Source of the DNA: an uncultured Clostridia bacterium
GTDB lineage: Bacteria; Bacillota; Clostridia; Christensenellales; Borkfalkiaceae
Length of the DNA: 64,000 nucleotides
Reading direction: 5' to 3'
NCBI GenBank assembly: GCA_944363645.1
Contig: CALVUR010000002.1
Span: forward strand, 168,728 to 232,727
The translations under genes and the position numbers were made by a program. Each line of letters opens with the position of its first letter. Positions within the stretch are counted from its first letter, which is position 1. Shown here piece by piece: positions 44,530 to 54,900 of the stretch. The notes under the pieces were generated by a model, which was not told the origin of the DNA, searched no databases, and saw only the letters and a program-made list of their open reading frames with translations.

Positions 44530-44853
44530 TTATTCAGCGATGTGTGTAAGTGTTAATTTTATGATGCTCATAATATGGTCATCGTCAAGTGAATAAAGCA
44601 CTTCTTTGCCTTGTTTCGTACCCTTTACAAGTTTCGCATTTCTCAATATGCGAAGTTGATGTGATACGGCTGATAGGCTCATGTTTAAAAGTTGTGCAAT
44701 CTCGCTTACAAATAGGTCATTTATATTAAGCAAACACAAAATTTTTGCCCGTGTCTGGTCGCCAAATACCTTAAATACTTCGGCAAGTTCATACATGGTT
44801 TCATCGCTTGGCATCTTTTGTTTTATACCATCAAACTTTTCCATTTGCGTCAT
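44530..44853 (-). CDS. ArsR/SmtB-family metal-responsive repressor
   Basis: A 107-residue winged-helix repressor that releases DNA when metal binds. The recognition helix region NMSLSAVSHQLRILRNAKLV (about 57-76) is typical. The alpha-3 site that would carry Cys in CadC-type sensors reads DLFVSEIAQLL, with no Cys. The alpha-5 site is complete: Asp91-x-His93-x10-His104-x2-Glu107, the pattern of Zn sensors such as CzrA and SmtB. It therefore likely senses Zn (or Co). Operators lie in front of itself and of the HMA gene. Confidence 0.93.
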   Translation of the reverse strand: MTQMEKFDGIKQKMPSDETMYELAEVFKVFGDQTRAKILCLLNINDLFVSEIAQLLNMSLSAVSHQLRILRNAKLVKGTKQGKEVLYSLDDDHIMSIIKLTLTHIAE

Positions 44854-44874
44854 AAAACATACCTCGATAAATAC

Positions 44875-44890
44875 TTGAACGCTTCTTCAA
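44875..44890. promoter_or_regulatory. ArsR-type operator upstream of its own gene
   Basis: TTGAACGCTTCTTCAA, one arm mismatch from a palindrome, followed at once by CTGTTCAA (44891-44898), a further half-site. It suggests autoregulation with lower affinity than the site at 44477. Confidence 0.6.
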
Positions 44891-45375
44891 CTGTTCAAAC
44901 ATATTTTACCACCCCAATTTTCGTCTGTCAAGACTTTTTACAAACTTTTTTAAAATTTTTTTGCGTGCTTTTTAGGTGTGTGATTGTGGCGGTGGGTGAG
45001 TAAAGTATTTATAAAGCGTTACTTGTTTTTTTTTGGGATGCAACGGCTAATTGAAAATAATAAATTGTTTATAAAAACGATTGGTGCGCAAATAGTTTAA
45101 ATAAGTAAATGGTGTTTAGTGGGTGATAAAATGAATTGTAAGGCGATTTAACTTTAAAACCATATAAAAATAAATGCAAAATTTACGTAGCAAAAAAGGC
45201 AAATTTTCGCCACAAGCGATACATTCAGTTATTTTTATATTGTTTTTTTCTGGTATTAAAAAACTTTAAACGTTATAAAGCGAAAGTCAAAAGTCCTTTG
45301 TTACAACTTAAAAATGCAATTTTAAATTGTTATGTTTGATATAAAAATAAAGAAATCAATTTAATTTGTTAAAAA

Positions 45376-45396
45376 GGGGGTATGTATGCGGTTTTT
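45376..45396 (-). repeat. Dispersed repeat B copy
   Basis: GGGGGTATGTATGCGGTTTT then T: the complement of the 8002 copy with one change in the core. Confidence 0.65.
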
Positions 45397-45477
45397 GTGA
45401 TAAAAAGTTGCAAAAAGGCTCGGTTTTCACTTAAAATTTAACGGTTATAAAAAAGCGATAAACAGGTAAAAAGTGGT

Positions 45478-45499
45478 GATAATGGCCTTATAGCCCAAC
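45478..45499 (-). repeat. Repeat A variant
   Basis: GATAATGGCCTTATAGCCCA then AC, followed by TTTTTT; two changes in the left arm. Confidence 0.7.
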
Positions 45500-45585
45500 T
45501 TTTTTGCAAAAAAGTGTAATTTTTAGGTGCAATTTATCGTTATTTTAGATAAAAACAAAAAGTTGTTAAAATCATTGTTTAAAGT

Positions 45586-45606
45586 GGGGGTATGTGTTCA
45601 GTTTTT
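45586..45606 (-). repeat. Dispersed repeat B copy
   Basis: GGGGGTATGTGTTCAGTTTT then T, 210 bases after the previous copy, the same spacing as the pair at 8002/8212. Confidence 0.6.
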
Positions 45607-45708
45607 GCGTGTTACCCCCTAAAAGTGTGTGGTTTTTTGATAAAAAAGGGTGAAGATTTGGTAAGTTTAAACCGGTTGTTAAAGGGGAATATATAAAAGG
45701 GCAAAATA

Positions 45709-45734
45709 AAAAGCCGACCTAAAAAAGTCGGCAA
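45709..45734 (-). terminator. Terminator after the AlkD-like gene
   Basis: GCCGAC-CTAAAAAA-GTCGGC with flanking A/T tracts. Confidence 0.8.
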
Positions 45735-45744
45735 AATTACAAAA

Positions 45745-46428
45745 TTAAATTTTTAAAGTTTTTAAATACTGCTTTCTGTCCTTTGGTATTGCCAAACTTT
45801 CGCAGGCCTTTTGTATGGTTTTATTCTGCACAAATGGTGAAAGTTTTTTGCTTTCAATGAAAGGCAAAGTTTTTTGATATTGTTTTGTTAGTGCCGTTGC
45901 AAAAAACCACGCAACCATCATGTTTACATAATACTCTTCGCTTACAACATTAAAAGCACGTTCTAAAATTGTTTGGTCAAAACAATCTGTTAAAAAATAT
46001 TTTTGCAAGCACAAAAGTGCAAATCTTTTATAATAAGGTTTATCAAAGGTAAACCATAAGTCTATAAGCGGCAATAAATTTTGCGTGTTATTTTTAAACG
46101 CCGTTGATGAAAACCCGTCGCACGTTGCCCAGTTATCGATATAAGGCAAAAACTTTTGCAAAAGTTCCACCTGCACATTAAAATCTTTTTCTAAATTTAT
46201 CATTTGCATGTGCAAATTGTTCTCGTCAAAATATTTGTGTGGCAAGTTATTTAAAAAGCGTTCACCGTCAGGGGTAGAATAAAGCGACTTTGCAAGGGCT
46301 TTTACTTTTGGCACTTTTATCCCCAAAATTAAACCGCTATCAATATTTGGCACTAAACTTGCCATAAACTTTGCGTGTTTTGTGTCAGATAAAGATTTTA
46401 AAGTTTCAAGTATGTCCAAATTTATCAC
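45745..46428 (-). CDS. AlkD-like DNA alkylation repair protein
   Basis: An all-helical HEAT-like protein of the AlkC/AlkD superfamily, whose members excise or bind alkylated bases. The motif region YIDNWATCDGFSSTAF (about 96-111) matches the conserved W-x-x-x-D segment containing the catalytic Asp, and IGIKVPKVKALAK (about 36-48) is the typical N-terminal anchor. The frame can start at GTG (46428) or at an in-frame TTG nine bases on, both after a GTGGGGTG stretch. It is probably monocistronic. Confidence 0.85.
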   Translation of the reverse strand: MINLDILETLKSLSDTKHAKFMASLVPNIDSGLILGIKVPKVKALAKSLYSTPDGERFLNNLPHKYFDENNLHMQMINLEKDFNVQVELLQKFLPYIDNWATCDGFSSTAFKNNTQNLLPLIDLWFTFDKPYYKRFALLCLQKYFLTDCFDQTILERAFNVVSEEYYVNMMVAWFFATALTKQYQKTLPFIESKKLSPFVQNKTIQKACESLAIPKDRKQYLKTLKI

Positions 46429-46458
46429 CCCACAAAAAAATACTAAAAACCAGCAAAA

Positions 46459-46475
46459 ACCGACCTATAGCCCAA
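46459..46475 (-). repeat. Repeat A fragment
   Basis: ACCGACCTATAGCCCAA followed by CTTTTTT, a decayed copy in the divergent gap between the AlkD-like gene and trxA. Confidence 0.55.
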
Positions 46476-46583
46476 CTTTTTTAAATTTTTTACTGCAAAA
46501 AGGTGGTTTTCAAAGTGTGATAAACACAAATTTTCACCCGCTTTACATAAAAAATGACGGTCTTTTTTGCGCTAAAAAAAGCG

Positions 46584-46612
46584 TTGACAAAAGCATTAAA
46601 TTACCTTATAAT
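46584..46612 (+). promoter_or_regulatory. Promoter for trxA
   Basis: TTGACA, 17-base spacer, TATAAT: full consensus. Confidence 0.88.
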
Positions 46613-46682
46613 GATTATAACAAACGTTGATTACAAAGTCAATTTTTCTTAAAAAAATAAATTTACAAAAAGGGGTGAAATT

Positions 46683-47006
46683 ATGGAAGTAATTTTAAAC
46701 AAAGAAAACTTTGAACAAGAAGTTTTAAAATCAGATAAACCTGTTATCGTTGACTTTTGGGCAACTTGGTGCGGTCCTTGCAAGGCTATGATCCCCGTGT
46801 TAGAAGAAATCGCTAACGAAATGCCACAAATAAAAGTCGGTAAAGTTAACGTCGACGATGAAGAACTTTTGGCAAGGATGTTCAATATCCAAAGCATTCC
46901 TGCATTCATTATGTTCGAAAACGGACAAGCAACACGCATGACTCTTGGCAGCATGCCTAAAGAAACTTTAATCAAGTTTATCAATAACGAGTTAAAAAAT
47001 AACTAA
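46683..47006 (+). CDS. trxA: Thioredoxin
   Basis: Small disulfide reductase. The active site FWATWCGPCKAM has the classical Cys-Gly-Pro-Cys (30-33), the cis-proline loop is SIPAF (about 75-79), and the 107-residue length is standard. AAAGGGGTG precedes the ATG. No thioredoxin reductase gene is adjacent. Confidence 0.97.
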   Translation: MEVILNKENFEQEVLKSDKPVIVDFWATWCGPCKAMIPVLEEIANEMPQIKVGKVNVDDEELLARMFNIQSIPAFIMFENGQATRMTLGSMPKETLIKFINNELKNN

Positions 47007-47014
47007 ACTTCAAA

Positions 47015-47051
47015 CGAAAAAACGCTCGGCTTTACGCCGGGCGTTTTTTTC
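47015..47051 (+). terminator. Terminator after trxA
   Basis: AACGCTCGGC-TTTAC-GCCGGGCGTT with a T tract in the plus direction. Confidence 0.92.
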
Positions 47052-47067
47052 GTTTACAAGCAAAAAA

Positions 47068-47088
47068 TTGGGCTATAAGCCCGTTATC
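47068..47088 (+). repeat. Palindromic repeat A copy
   Basis: TTGGGCTATAAGCCCGTTAT then C, 17 bases after the trxA terminator, with CAACACCTTTTT following. Confidence 0.88.
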
Positions 47089-47350
47089 AACACCTTTTTA
47101 TATTTTATATTGTTATAAAACCGCTTTTTACAATGTGGCAAAACCGCTCAAAAACTTCAAAAAATCAACCACAAAAAACAAAAAACTGTCCCAAAAACGC
47201 AACAATTTATGCGGTTCGCCTTGCTTTTTGGTGGTTGGTTTGAGTTTATTTAGGTGTGAGAAAGAAAGGTTATCTACATTTTTTGTTGTAGAAATTGTAG
47301 TTATTGTAGTTTTCGGTTAGTTTGTGTTGGTTTGTATGAGTTTTTGTGTG

Positions 47351-47394
47351 AGTTACTTTGAGTTGCTTTGAGTTTGTTTCTCTGTTGTGTGTTG
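47351..47394 (+). repeat. 44-bp direct repeat, copy 1
   Basis: AGTTACTTTGAGTTGCTTTG and following bases to GTTGTGTGTTG; copy 2 is at 48067-48110 with two differences. Confidence 0.8.
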
Positions 47395-47526
47395 CCGGTT
47401 GGTTTGAAATGATGACGGTGCTTTATGTGAGAGTGTGGGCGTACGTGTGGGTATAAGAATGATTAAATGCGTATTAGATGCAAAAAATTTAAAAAACAAG
47501 GGTGAAACGACAATAAAAATCAAGTA

Positions 47527-47625
47527 AAAGAATGGGCAAAAAAGCGAGAAAACAGGCATATACAACGACTTTTTATAAAAAAGTGGCTAAATTATGGGCA
47601 AGATATTTGCTTTTTTGTGGGGCGG
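47527..47625 (+). repeat. About 95-bp direct repeat, copy 1
   Basis: Begins around GCGAGAAAACAGGCATATAC, continues ACTTTTT and ends at a TTTGCTTTTTTGTGG word; copy 2 lies 313 bases downstream. Confidence 0.75.
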
Positions 47626-47839
47626 TTTGAGTTGTTGGGGTGTTGTGTCGACTAGGAATTCATGCGCTGGGCTTTTGGTTTGAGTTGTGGGGGTGGTGAG
47701 AAAAGAACGTAGGCAGGGGTAGAGAGAGAACAGACAAACAAAACCAACAAAAAACACAAAGAGAGAAATGAAAACGAGAAGAAGGGGGTAGAAGAAACAC
47801 AAACAAAAAGCGCAGGCAAAAAGAAACGCAAGCGAGAAA

Positions 47840-47940
47840 AAAGCACAGGCAAAAAAGTGAGAAAACAGGCATATACAACAACTTTTTAAAAAATATTTGT
47901 AAAATTTTGGGCGGAATACTTGCTTTTTAGTGGTTGGTTT
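47840..47940 (+). repeat. About 95-bp direct repeat, copy 2
   Basis: GTGAGAAAACAGGCATATAC then AACAACTTTTT, ending CTTGCTTTTTAGTGGTTGG. A third partial copy of only the end (CTTGCTTTTTGGTGGTTGG) is at 47220-47240. Confidence 0.75.
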
Positions 47941-48066
47941 GAGTGCAAGTGTTTGATTTGTTTGTCCTTGTTTGAATTGTGGGAATGAATTAAAAAGAGT
48001 GTGTGTGAAATGGCGAGTTCGCATAAGTTTGTGTGAGTTTTTCATTGTTTGATATGAATTTGCGTT

Positions 48067-48110
48067 AGTTACTTTGAGTTACTTTGAGTTTGTTGCTCTG
48101 TTGTGTGTTG
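48067..48110 (+). repeat. 44-bp direct repeat, copy 2
   Basis: AGTTACTTTGAGTTACTTTG and on to GTTGTGTGTTG, 716 bases from copy 1. Confidence 0.8.
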
Positions 48111-48520
48111 GGCTTTGCTTTTGAGTTTTTCAAATTTGTTTGAGTTAAAGATAGTTTGGTTTGAGTTGTGGGCGGCGGCGAGCAAAAAAAAGAGAGTTGG
48201 GGCAGACACAAAAAAAGTGGGGCAAGCAAAAAAAGAGAGTGGTGGAAGGTACAAAAAAGTAGTGGCAAGTAAAAAAAGAGAGCGTTGCAGCAACACAAGT
48301 GAGAGCAGGCAAAAAAACAATGAAAGTGAGTTAGGGGGCAAGGCGAAGCAAGAAAAATTTGTAGAAGCAATGTAAACAAATCAAAAAAAGTGGAAAAAGG
48401 GGTGGGGAAGAAGAAAACAAGCCACTAAATCACTAAAAATACTAACAAAAACACAAAAAAACAAAACCAAAAAAGCATAAGCAAAAAGAAAAAGGGGTGA
48501 GAAATAGAAAAAACCAAACA

Positions 48521-48609
48521 AAAAAAAGAGAATGGCGGGGGCGAAAAAAGAAAGAGAAAAAAGAGAGTGGGGGCAAGTAAAAAAAAGAGAATGGCGGGGG
48601 CGAAAAAGT
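48521..48609 (+). repeat. Homopurine tandem units
   Basis: AAAAAAGAGAATGGCGGGGG at 48523 and again about 60 bases on, separated by AAAGAGAAAAAAGAGAG. Nearly all bases on the plus strand are purines. Confidence 0.75.
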
Positions 48610-48853
48610 GATAAAACAAAGTGAAAGTGTTAAAAAGGCGTGGATAAGTGAGCGTGCGAAAAATTAGAATACAATAAATACGGAAAAAATGGAAAAAGGG
48701 AGAAAAGTGCAAAATTTAGGGCGCACAAAAAATGCGAAAAAAACAAGCAATTTTAATAAAAATTGTGTAAAAAGTGGCGGCGGATGAACAAAATTATAAA
48801 CTAAACAAATATAAAAAAACCAAAATTCTACCCTAAAAAATTTTAATTATGTG

Positions 48854-48882
48854 TTGACAAACTGAAAAAATGAATATATAAT
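48854..48882 (+). promoter_or_regulatory. Consensus promoter for the giant gene
   Basis: TTGACA, 17-base spacer, TATAAT (48877-48882), 75 bases before the start codon: both hexamers perfect. Confidence 0.92.
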
Positions 48883-48957
48883 AACAATAAGGCTTTTGGG
48901 CGAGGTCTACCCTTTTTACCTAAAAGTGAACGAAAATATTTCCATTGGAGAGACATT

Positions 48958-51900
48958 ATGGGAAACATCCTACGTAGAGTGACGGCGTTTTTACTTGGTA
49001 TAGTATTCACCATCACTGCATTAGTTGGCGGTGTAGTAGGCGGTGCTTATTACGCATACAAGAACATAAGCCCGATCGAAGACATCATCGCACCAAACGA
49101 CAAAGACACAGAAGATGCTTTGGGCGATTTATATGGAGCATCAATCGAGGAATTAGTTGACTTGATTTTTAATGCCATGGATTCCGACAAAAACGGCGAA
49201 TACACATTTGACCGTTTAGCAAAGGAATATGGCTTAGATCTTGCAAAATTACTCGAAAAAATGGGCGTTGACATGTCCAAAGTTGACACATCAAGTGGCG
49301 ACTGGAAGGCTTTAGAAGGCGTATCGCTTTTATCAGTATTTTCAGACCCGATGAAGATGCTTGATTCAATCAAGTTAAAAGCCCTATATGTATTAGTACC
49401 TGGTTTAACCGGCCACCCAATCAGCGACTTTTTAGCACCGGAAGCACAAAGTGCGTTAGGTGAGTATACAATTACTGACTTAATCAGTGCTGACGAAGCA
49501 ACGGGTGAACTTGGTATCGTAAAGGCAATCAAAGGCTTAAAGATTGGTTCATTCTTACCAGAAATCTTTGATTCCACTTACGATGTATCAACACACGAAT
49601 ATAAATATACCGTTAAAGAAGACGGCGCATTTAAGGACTTAAAATTCCTTGAAATAATCGCAAGCGTACCACTTCAAGGCGTATTCAACATCATTGAAGG
49701 CGGCGACGTAATGACCGAATTATTAGAAGGTGAATTTAAGCCCGTTACAACAATGCCTGTTGCCGATATTCTTGACATGTTTGCAGCAGTTGCGGGCGAA
49801 GAAGTTGCCGGCGTTATTTCACAATACACACAAGTATTTGGTGATGTTTCTGTTGCTGACCTTTTCGAGAAAGATGAAAACGGTAACTATACATTCGCTT
49901 ACGAAAACTTACTTAGCGGTTTAGAACTTGGCTACTTAGCAGGTTTAACCAAAGTTGACGATAAGTGGGTTGATAAAGATGGTAACGAAGCAACCGGCTT
50001 ATTAGGCTTTGTTGCCGGCATTTCTATTGGCGACATCCTTGAAAACAAGGGCGATGTTGTTGGTATGATCAATGCTGCCGCAGGCGACTTATCACTTTTA
50101 ACCATTTACGAAACAATCTTTGAACCAGACGAAGACGGTAGATATCCTATCATTATCGAAAGACTTGGCTCAATCAAAGTAAGTGATATTTTAGGCGACG
50201 GTCAAGAAAACATTATCGACAACCTTAAATTAAGTTTAAAGATTGCGCTTGAAGGCACAACTTTACGTGATGCAGTTTACTCATTCGTTGACGAAACAGT
50301 TCAAGAACAACTTGAATCAATCGTTATCGTTGATGCTTTACTCGACATTAGAATTGATGAGTTTATTCGTGACGAATACACACCACAAGCAATTATCAAA
50401 ATCTTTAACGACGCTATCGGCCACTTAACAATCGGCGAAATCTCCGGCGTAACTCCAACAAACGAAGCATTAGCACTTTTGATGGATTATAGAATTGGTC
50501 AAATTCTTGATGGCATAATCGCTATTTTAGACGGCGACAAATCACCAACAGAAATCGTTGACAGTTTCATCGGTCAATACACCGTTGGCGAGGTTTTCGG
50601 CGCACTTACCGGCTATGAATACAGCGAAGCAGAAGATAACTGGGTAAAAGACGGCTATCACATTGCAAAAGGTTTAGTACCTTTAATGAAGATGCCAATC
50701 TCTTACTTTGTATCAATCTTCGATAAAGAATTCGACTTTGACATTATGTCAGTTGTTGGTGATATCCAAATTGCAGACGTAGTATACACAGTATTACAAG
50801 TTTGCGGCATCCACAACATCTTAGAAGAAACAACAGTAAACGATAAGATTACATACACAGTTGGTGGCGACTTTAAAGACCTTGGTCCTTTATCTGAAGT
50901 TGTTTTAATGCTTACAGTAAACGACTTTGTAAACCACGCTACTGACGGTCAATTCTGGTTAGACCACGTTGGTAAAGTTTCTATCGGCGACTTAGTTGCT
51001 TATGTTGTAAACCAATTACTCAACTTCAACGTTAAACTTGTTTATAACAACGGTAATTGGGAAGCAGACAGCGAATATTTAGCAGATGTAATCACAAACG
51101 TATCTAACACCACTATCGGCGGTATCGTAAGAGTATTAAAGACCGGCGATATGGAACTTATCAAACAAAAAGTATTCAACAAACTCGGCGATACAAATAT
51201 CGGCGACATCCTTTACACTGCATTTGAAATCACCGGACTTAAAGGTATCATCAGTGTTGCCACAACAGAAAGTGGTTACCAAATGACTACTGAATACCAA
51301 GACTTGAACAACTTAACACAACCTATTTTTGCCCTCTCCATAGTTGATATAGTTGAAAATGCAACCAACGTAGATTGGTGGTTCGAAAAACTTGGCGGTA
51401 TAAGATTGGGCGATCCATTCGTATACTTTATAAATAAATACGCACCTGATATGAGTGTTACCGTTGACGAAGCAGGCGACTGGGTAGTAAATGGTACAAT
51501 GGGTGCTGTACTTACAGACTTATTCAATATTACCGTTAGCGAATTACGTGATCCTGACGTAGTTCAATTCATTAAAGACACATTCGGTCATATCAAGATC
51601 GGCGACATCGTTGGCAGTTTCGTTCCTGAAGACATGAAAGCCAACAAGTTTATGGCAGCCGTTTTAGACATCACCGTTTTAGACATCATCAACACTGCTC
51701 AAAGTCAAACAATCGCAGACCTTGTTTACAACTTACAAGAAATGTTCTTGGGCGTAACCGTTCGTGATGTTGCAGAACTTTTCGGTTTGAAAGGTTTTGA
51801 TTACGGCGTATTCAACAGAATCTTCGGCACAGAACTTGAATTCTTAATCGGTTTAATCGGCACAAAAGATATCGTTGGCGATCTCATTTACGAATATGGC

Positions 51901-54900
51901 GAACTTTCAGTTGGCGAAATCTTTGAAACAGTAGTTATCTTAAGCGGTGGTCAACAACTTTTAGATCAAATCTACGCAATCGAAGATATCCAACCATTAC
52001 TTGACAAAGTTTTATCTATCACATTAAAAGAAGTTTTAGAAAACTTAAACGCAGAATATTGGATCCAACGTTTTGGCAAAATTTCATTTGGTGATCTTTT
52101 AGCGTACTTCATCAACAGCACAGACGAGATTGCAATTACACTCGTTTACTCAAACGGTACATGGGGTGTTGCAAGTGAATACGTGCCAGCATTCTTACAA
52201 AACGCATTCAACACCACATTAGGCGGTGTTTACAACGTTTTATCAAGTGGCGATCCTGAATACATCAAAGCAAAGATTATTGAAAACGTAGGCACATTAA
52301 CTATTGGCGAATTGGCACACGCTGGTTTAGGTATTTGTGGCGTAACAGGCGTTATCCTTGTTGGCGCAGACGGTACTTATGAATTAGCAGAACAATACGC
52401 AGAACTTAATGATTTAGCAGAAAAAGTATTCGATATCAAAGTTGTTGATATCGTTGAAAATTACAACAACGTAGACTTCTGGATTGGCATCTTCGGTGAA
52501 ACAACGGTTGGCGACGCTATTGACATTGCATTACCGGAAGAAATGGAAGTAAATCCATTCTTACTCGCTGTACGCAACATTTCTGTAAACAACGTTGTTG
52601 GTTTAGTAAGGGCAGAAACGTTACCTGACCTTGTTTACCAATTACAAGACATCTTTGAAGGCGTAAACGTACAACACATTTTAGACCTTGTTGGTGCACC
52701 ACAAGTTACAAACAACGCATTACTTAAGTTGGTTGATACCGAACTTGCATTCTTCATCGGTTTAATCTCTTCACCTGACATTTTAGGCGAAATCGTTTAC
52801 GAATTTGGCGACATTTCACTCTACGATGCTGTTGCACAATACATCGAAGAGTTTATCCCTGTAGACAATACGTTTATCTACTCAACACTTTCATTCAACG
52901 TTGCAGACGTAATCGCATTTATCACTGCTAAGTCTTCACAAGAAGTCCTTGACATTATTTATAATAAATATCAAGACGTACTCATTGCGGACTTCGTTGA
53001 ATTATTCACACCTGTTCCCGTTGGTCAACCATACGACACCGTTTATGAAATCTACCTTGTAGATTTAATTAAGGCTATCGTTGAAGGCAGAATGGTTGAA
53101 TTCTTAAAAGACCGCTTTGCAACAACAACACTTGGCGACATTGCTTACATCATCAACGGCACCGCTGGTATGACAGCAATCGTTCAAGCATCAACAGATA
53201 CAGGTTACGCACTTGATGCTAAGTATGAAGAACTTGAAAACCTTGCACAAGTAATCTTCGGTATTGGCGTTATCGAACTCGTTGATAACATTGATAACCC
53301 AGATTGGTACTTAGGCAAGTTTGGTACAACAACAGTTGGCGACGTAGTTGACATCTTCTTAAGCGAAGAAGTTGAAGCAAACAACTTTGTTGCAGCAGTA
53401 CGTTCAATCGACGGCAGATACATTTACGACTTCACACTTATCGAAACAAGGAACGGACTTATCGCTCACTTACAAGACGTATTTGACGAAAACGTATTAG
53501 TTCAAGATATCTTCTCATTATTCGGCTTAGGCGACTTTGGCAACAAAGCACTTGCTAAAGTTCTCGACACACCATTGTGGTTCTTATTAGAACTTGTTGT
53601 AACACAAGATATGCCATCAATGATTCACGCTGAATTTGGCGACATCACCATTGGCGACGCAGTTGCAGATTACATTCCTGTTACCGGCAACGCATTCTTA
53701 GATGCAACTTACACATTCGGTGTTGACCACGTATTTAGAATGCTTGCAACTTCAACAGCTGCCGAAGCATTACAAGTAGTACAAGAAGTTTATGCCGACG
53801 TTACATTTGCTGACGCATTAGCACTTGCTGGCGTAAGCACAGGTTATAACGACGCACTCGATAAACTTTTAGACACAACAATCCCCAACTTCATTGGCTT
53901 ATTCTTGGCAGAAGATAATTTGACCGCTGTAAGGAATGAATTTGGCGACATTACGTTAGGCGATGCAATCGGTACAGTATTACCAGCCGATATCGCTACA
54001 AACGCATTCATGGATGCAACATTAGATTTCAGCGTTGAAACAGTATTTGCAATGGCACTTGCTACAAACCAAACTGAAATTGCAGATGCCCTTGAAAGCA
54101 TTTACTTAGGTATTAAGTTTGGTGATTTAGTATCACTCTTCTTCCCAGGCGCAGCACCAACCGAAACAGTTCAAACAATCTTCGATGTTGAACTTATCGA
54201 TTTACTCCGTGCAATCATCGAAAACAACCTCTTCACATTCTTATACGAAACATTCGGTGATGAAAGAATCGGTGATATCGTATTCAGCGCATCACAAACC
54301 TACAACATTTTAGGTTACACAATCTCTTACGTTGACAATCAATGGCTTGCAACAGTCGAAGGCGACAAACTCGACACATTACTCACAAATATCTTGAATA
54401 CAAGACTTGGTACAATCTATGACGACATTGAAAACCAAGAACAGTTAAAACAAGATTTAATTGATTTAGTAGGCGACACTACAGTTAGGGAATTTGGCGA
54501 ACTCGTTTATGTAAACGAACTCGGCATTGGCGTTGTAGACAAAGTTTATAACGTAGCACTTTCAAGCGTAATCAAAGCAGCATTCAACGGCACATTCCTT
54601 TACTTGATACGTGACTTCGCTTGCAGTATTACAATTTACGATGTAGTTGGTTTCTTACTTAACGAACAATTACAAAATAATGCATTTATCAAAGCTTCAC
54701 TTTCAATCTCTACAAACACCGTTTTAGACATTATTGAAGCAGGCTCTGCACAAGCAATCTTAAATACTTTTGCAGACTTATACGTAGGCGTAATCTTTGG
54801 CGACATCGCTTCAATCTTCGGCGTAACAGAAGCTCCATTAAACGTATTGACACCTATCTTTGCTGGTAAGTTAGACGGTTTATTAAGGGCAATCGCTGAT

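Larger units (their letters stand above)
44905..45708. other. 800-bp gap with dispersed repeats
   Basis: No credible gene. It contains two repeat B copies (45376-45396, 45586-45606) and one repeat A variant (45478-45499). The remainder is AT-rich. Confidence 0.65.
47120..48840. other. 1.7 kb purine-rich non-coding repeat island
   Basis: No gene is credible here. The plus strand is C-poor and G/A/T-rich with GTTTGAGT words throughout. There are at least three repeat families: a unit of about 90 bp at 47527 and 47840, a 44-bp unit at 47351 and 48067, and a homopurine unit at 48521 and 48580. Open frames on either strand are Phe/Ser/Pro/Leu- or Lys/Arg-rich without ribosome sites. Its composition is the reverse complement of the C/A-rich gaps at 8 and 20 kb. 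Confidence 0.7.

Noticed and set aside
46059..46081. GTCTATAAGCGGC in the AlkD-like gene as another in-gene repeat A copy
   Set aside because: Too many mismatches and no A-run or T-tract flank.
47642..47666. GTCGAC, GAATTC and neighbouring words resembling a cloning polylinker
   Set aside because: Only two hexamers close together, flanked on both sides by normal genomic repeats; likely chance.
47587..48712. Several Phe/Ser/Leu/Cys-rich minus-strand frames
   Set aside because: They lie in the purine-rich repeat island, overlap in several phases and translate homopurine runs.
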